Made by a program: the position numbers and the translations under genes. Shown in pieces: positions 60,301 to 64,000 of a stretch of 64,000 bases of DNA. The notes below the pieces were generated by a model. It did no database searches, was not told where the DNA came from, and worked only from the letters and a program-made list of their open reading frames with translations. Position 1 is the stretch's first letter. Every line of letters begins with the position of its first letter. This DNA is from Hofstenia miamia (lineage: Eukaryota > Xenacoelomorpha > Acoela > Hofsteniidae). The DNA is taken from assembly GCA_900660155.1 (NCBI GenBank), contig CABFPE010000218.1, positions 325,606 through 389,605 of the forward strand, in the 5' to 3' direction.

Positions 60301-61940
60301 ATCCAAAATTTTTTTAAATTTATGTATTTGTAAATTTTATAAATTACGCACATTTTTACATTGAATCCTAATTTAATAATCTCAATCTAAGTGAAATTTT
60401 GTAACTGAATTTCATTTTTCATACAACAGATTCACGTTATTCTTTCCAACAACTTATAAAATTGGTGACTATTACTTCAAATCTGAAAATGCGATTCATG
60501 TTAGCTATCACATAATGATAAAATAGTAAAGCAACCAAAGACATTTGTTTGTACAAACTTGCCCCTGGAAGAACCGAATTCTGAAAAGGATTCTCTCTAA
60601 TATGCATGTCAAAGAGAAGGCACAGAGCACAGAGAAGCAAGTGGAATACCTTAGCTTTTGCAAACACTGGAAAATGTAAAAATACTAATATAATTTGGGA
60701 TGCTCTTCAATCAAAAAATCTCATTTAAATATAAATTCTAAGCAACTTGCAGTGCCAAGATCAACGTAGTACTCTGAAAGCTTGTCATTATTATAATCAA
60801 CAATACAAAAATGTTTATGGAACCATACCGTCGGCGTACTGTTAATAGGGTGTGAATTTATTGAATGTTGATACATAATTCAAAATTTTTAATCCAATTT
60901 AGTATCCAATTTCAGTAAAATTAAAAATTTATATTTAAATCTCAAATTTTGTTTGAAAAATTAATTTTTCTATCATGGATTTTAACACACTCTACAATAA
61001 TTTTTTTAGCGTCTTGCCATATAAATTTTAGTTGTTCTTTAATTTGCCATTATTTGCGCTATTCTTGTTTTCAGCGCCTTAGCTGCAATTTTGAAGTAAA
61101 TTTATTTTGTTTGAAACAATTTCAATTCATAGTGACATTGCAAAGTGGTTATTTTTTAATTTGGGCATCAAAAACTAATACGGGAGGTAATACTATAAGA
61201 AACTCAACTATTTAAACTTTATAAATATATTATGATTATAGTTGATGACCATTTTAGGAACTAGATTATTACAAAGCTTGCAAATAAGTTGTATATCTTG
61301 AAGTAACCATTGAGTATGTCTAAAATCCAAAATTGAATCGTAGAAAACTAAGTTAGCAAATGGTTCAGTTGATTAACTACGTTATGAAAACCAACTTGTC
61401 CTTAGTTCTCAACTGATTATCGGAAAATGGTAGAAAAACCTCTAAAAATCAAACTTACTTAGCAGGCATTTTCATTCCAATAAATTTATACCTCAGTTGA
61501 TAATTCGGTTAGTATTATGTTTTCGCTAGAATTTTCCAAGTTCAGTAATACTGTTTAAACACTTAGCATGTGAAGTAAAGCCATCCTCTCAATCTTCCAT
61601 TTACACATTGAATCACAAATCAAGCAGTGCATCATTTCACCTATCTTCAATTTATATACTATTTGCTTTGATCTCAACCATAGCAATAACTTTAGTGAAA
61701 TCATCATTTGAAGCAATTTTCGACCTCACAATTCCAATTTTCAACTCATCACAATGTGGATTTCAACTTAGGTTGTTGGCCTCTCTATTCCTCTGCTGGC
61801 TTGATCTCATCTCCAAAAGCGATCAACAATTATGTACATGCAATGTTGCCTCAAAATCTCCAAATCTACAGTGTCTCTAGGTCATTCCTGAGTACTGTAT
61901 CTATATTTTAACATCTAGGATACAACACAATGCTCGTCAC
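60301..61940. other. no firmly supported gene
   Basis: A minus-strand frame at 60437-60667 starts just after a possible acceptor (TTTTCCAG) and has a hydrophobic, cysteine-bearing sequence, but I do not recognise it. Plus-strand frames at 61608-61911 may be part of the LINE fragment that follows. Confidence 0.35.
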
Positions 61941-62080
61941 CAGCAGAATGCTTCAACGATAGATTTTTCTCTTCTATATGAATGATCTACCTGGATGCAT
62001 AGATTACTATTGTGTTTTTATTCACGGAACATTTGAAAATGCTAGCTATTAACCTGGCTGATTTTCAGTTGAAATTTCAC
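61941..62080 (+). pseudogene. possible LINE reverse-transcriptase scrap
   Basis: F-L-F-Y-M-N-D-L-P-G-C-I near 61960-61995 resembles the LINE block L-F-x-L-Y-I-N-D-L-P. Adjacent sequence is too decayed to confirm. Confidence 0.4.
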
Positions 62081-63136
62081 AATTAATGGCATTGTTCTAA
62101 GTGAATTCTGTTAATTATTATTACTAAAAGCTAACATGTTTCATTTAGTGGACTTCCGTTAAAACTTAATTTATTTGGACATGTGCTACAAACAGTTGAC
62201 ATTCTTAATGGTCAGGGTGTACTTATAACAACCAGAATTTCAAGGTGGCGACATGTCAGCAAGTGTGTCAAGGTTAATTTCGTATTTTGCATGGTACACT
62301 ACCAACTCACTCAAAACTTGACCTTTACACAATACCTGTCAAACACATTCTGTTTTCATTATCCTGCTAAAGGTTATGCTGTCCAGCTAAAACATTGCTA
62401 CAAGATGGATAGTAAATCACAATCTTGTAAGAACTGTCCTATTAAGCCAATCTAGCTTTCACTCATCATCTATATCCAACTTAATAAAATTCTAGTGATG
62501 TCTAACTTAGCAAACAAACATTGCTATTTTGATTGGACAAAACTACTTTCCAACATATAACTTTCACGTGTCTGGTGAAAGGACACACTTTCTCTTACCT
62601 CAAATCAAATGTGAACGGTTTTTTCGTAATTTTAGGCATTGAACTGCAAAACTAATAAATTGATAACTTTTTCAAATAGACCTTTTTACTCCAGTTGGTC
62701 TGAAAACAGGATTATCATCTTTTGAATCAATAATTTAGCATTTTTAGATTAAGCTGTCAAAATTTTACGAGATACAATGAACTACAATTGGATTAGATTA
62801 TTGATGTTCGAGTTGAGATAAACAGCTTTTGTTTTGTTTAGATCAAAGTCTTGTTCATCAAAGCCATATAACTTATGTCGCAGAAAAACCATAGCCAATT
62901 GACAAATAAGGAAAAAAACTGTTTGAATAATGGCCAAAGCTCGAAATTCATTTTTTGATAAGCATATATTTATAATTTTCTACTAAAAACTTTGAATTAC
63001 TTATGATAATCTTACCAAATAGATTAACCACAAATGTACTGGACAAAAAATGTATTATATTTACACATATTGACAACTAAACTTTGTTACAAGGAAATAG
63101 AAAATTTAAATAGATCAATGAGAAATGATAGGATTT
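62081..63136. other. AT-rich DNA without a supported gene
   Basis: Nothing recognised; 3' flank of the hydroxylase gene on the other strand. No clear polyadenylation signal was located. Confidence 0.5.
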
Positions 63137-63331
63137 CTAAAGAAGCTTTTGCTTGCTTAATTTCTGTTGGCGCATGTGTTTCCTGAAGACGCGATCAGTG
63201 CCATGCAAGTAGTCAAGTAAACCAAACAGGCCTAGATTCTGATCATAACGAATGTGATGATAGTCATGGAATTCGTTTCCAGGCAGAAATGGGAATGCAT
63301 AACCGGAATGTTCATAAGTTGCACCCAATAC
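63137..63331 (-). CDS. FAXDC2: last exon of a FAXDC2-like fatty-acid/sterol hydroxylase
   Basis: After a TTTTAG acceptor (63337-63332) a phase-0 exon of 64 codons plus TAG encodes E-H-S-G-Y then F-P-F-L-P, then E-F-H-D-Y-H-H, then G-L-L-D-Y-L-H-G-T-D and a basic tail. H-D-Y-H-H is the third histidine box (H-x-x-H-H) of membrane di-iron hydroxylases; together with H-S-G-Y and L-H-G-T-D it points to FAXDC2 / C4-methylsterol oxidase-like proteins of the endoplasmic reticulum, which hydroxylate sterols or fatty acids. The other histidine boxes and the membrane helices must lie in upstream exons at higher coordinates; I could not identify one before 64000. The frame has no in-frame ATG at its start, consistent with an internal-to-terminal exon. 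Confidence 0.82.
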   Translation of the reverse strand, partial: VLGATYEHSGYAFPFLPGNEFHDYHHIRYDQNLGLFGLLDYLHGTDRVFRKHMRQQKLSKQKLL

Positions 63332-64000
63332 CTAAAAGGAAGGTGAAAGTAGAAATCCAAAAGACGTCCATTTTGATGCACAATTCACTATGTAAAGCTG
63401 TGTCATGTGACTGCATTGAAATTATTGATTAGCGCAAATGTGGTTTGTTAAGTCATATAGTTCTCAGAATAAAAATATAACGTGATTCTTGACTTGAAAT
63501 ATACTTGAAAATAGTTAAAATGCTAGTTTAAGGGCTCCGTTTTTCAGCTTGATATGTTAAAGTGGCATTAAAATTTGCATAAATGAATCTTTACGTCGAT
63601 ATGTCTTCAACAATAGCTGATATATTAGTAACAGATGCAATATCTTTTAACAATATTTATTTTAATTTTTGTAGCACCACTTAAAAACTTTGAAAATCCA
63701 TTTCACGAAACGCATCTGTGGAGTTGCATTTGAAGAACTTAAAAAGTCTGAGGAGACTGAGGTGTGGGAATCCCTTACCACAGAGGAATGACCTCTGAAT
63801 TGCGCATTGTGCGAGTGGTATGGTTAAAGAAAACAAAATAGTTTACCTTCGACTTTGTTTTTGCTGCTGTTGCCTTTATGCCGCGTTATTATGTGAATAT
63901 TAGAGAAGCATTTGAAAGTTTTTACAACAATCGGATTTTTCATTAAAAATTAATAATGATTTTGACGTATTTCAAGTACGAACATAATTTTAGCACAAAT
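63332..64000 (-). other. intron of the hydroxylase gene, to the window edge
   Basis: No exon with a histidine box or hydrophobic helix was found on the minus strand. A possible donor GAAG/GTAAAC near 63845 is not preceded by recognisable coding sequence. Confidence 0.5.

Noticed and set aside
60437-60667. Minus-strand hydrophobic 76-codon frame after a possible splice acceptor
   Set aside because: No family recognised and no partner exon; membrane-like composition alone is weak in AT-rich DNA.

Overview
The window reads as AT-rich, repeat-dense DNA from an invertebrate animal. The evidence is spliced genes with GT-AG introns, a rhodopsin-type receptor, an animal-type sterol/fatty-acid hydroxylase exon, and a mixture of hAT, Mutator/FLYWCH, Tc1-like, LINE, Ty3/gypsy and Ty1/copia sequences typical of metazoans. 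I cannot name the species. No bacterial genes, CRISPR array, rRNA or clean tRNA gene is present.

Layout. 0-1.4 kb: a LINE-type frame with a tRNA-like head sits directly behind the (AAT)n tail of another LINE fragment; a possible first exon follows. 1.4-6.8 kb: mostly empty DNA with one unexplained coding-like frame on the minus strand (4958-5275). 6.8-17.1 kb: DNA transposons, namely a 353-bp hAT MITE, two decayed hAT transposase genes of the ZMYM1/DUF4371 type (about 8.43-9.48 kb and 14.4-16.13 kb), a 744-bp hAT element with a perfect 8-bp target duplication, and a small TA-flanked MITE. 19.6-19.85 kb: a 60-N gap with the same 85 bp on both sides. 21.7-22.4 kb: a LINE fragment. 23.2-25.75 kb: a spliced FLYWCH zinc-finger gene piece between two inverted arrays of one 17-bp motif; the right array has grown into a roughly 1.1-kb, 34-bp-unit minisatellite.

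29.7-32.3 kb: the best host gene, a two-exon class A GPCR (289 aa, plus strand). Its intron contains a 420-bp block bounded by single Ns that is a copy of part of a retroelement LTR 18 kb away, most likely a gap-filling error. 34.9-37.2 kb: a short hAT copy and fold-back repeats. 37.4-49.7 kb: a 12.3-kb fossil Ty3/gypsy element on the minus strand with roughly 1.08-kb direct terminal repeats, an unusual 3-kb block beyond the integrase, two internal clusters of one tandem repeat and another N-bounded duplicated block. 50-54.4 kb: a hAT MITE, then a decayed Ty1/copia relic interrupted by a small DNA element. 55.6-60.3 kb: a LINE relic, two more hAT copies with target duplications, and a hAT transposase C-terminus. 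63.1-63.3 kb: the last exon of a FAXDC2-like hydroxylase on the minus strand, whose other exons must lie mainly beyond the right edge.

The host genes do not form a pathway together: they are isolated genes in transposon-rich DNA. The most unusual structures are the FLYWCH element with its inverted 17-bp arrays, the non-standard block in the gypsy element, and three assembly artefacts that should be resolved before repeat or intron statistics are taken from this region.
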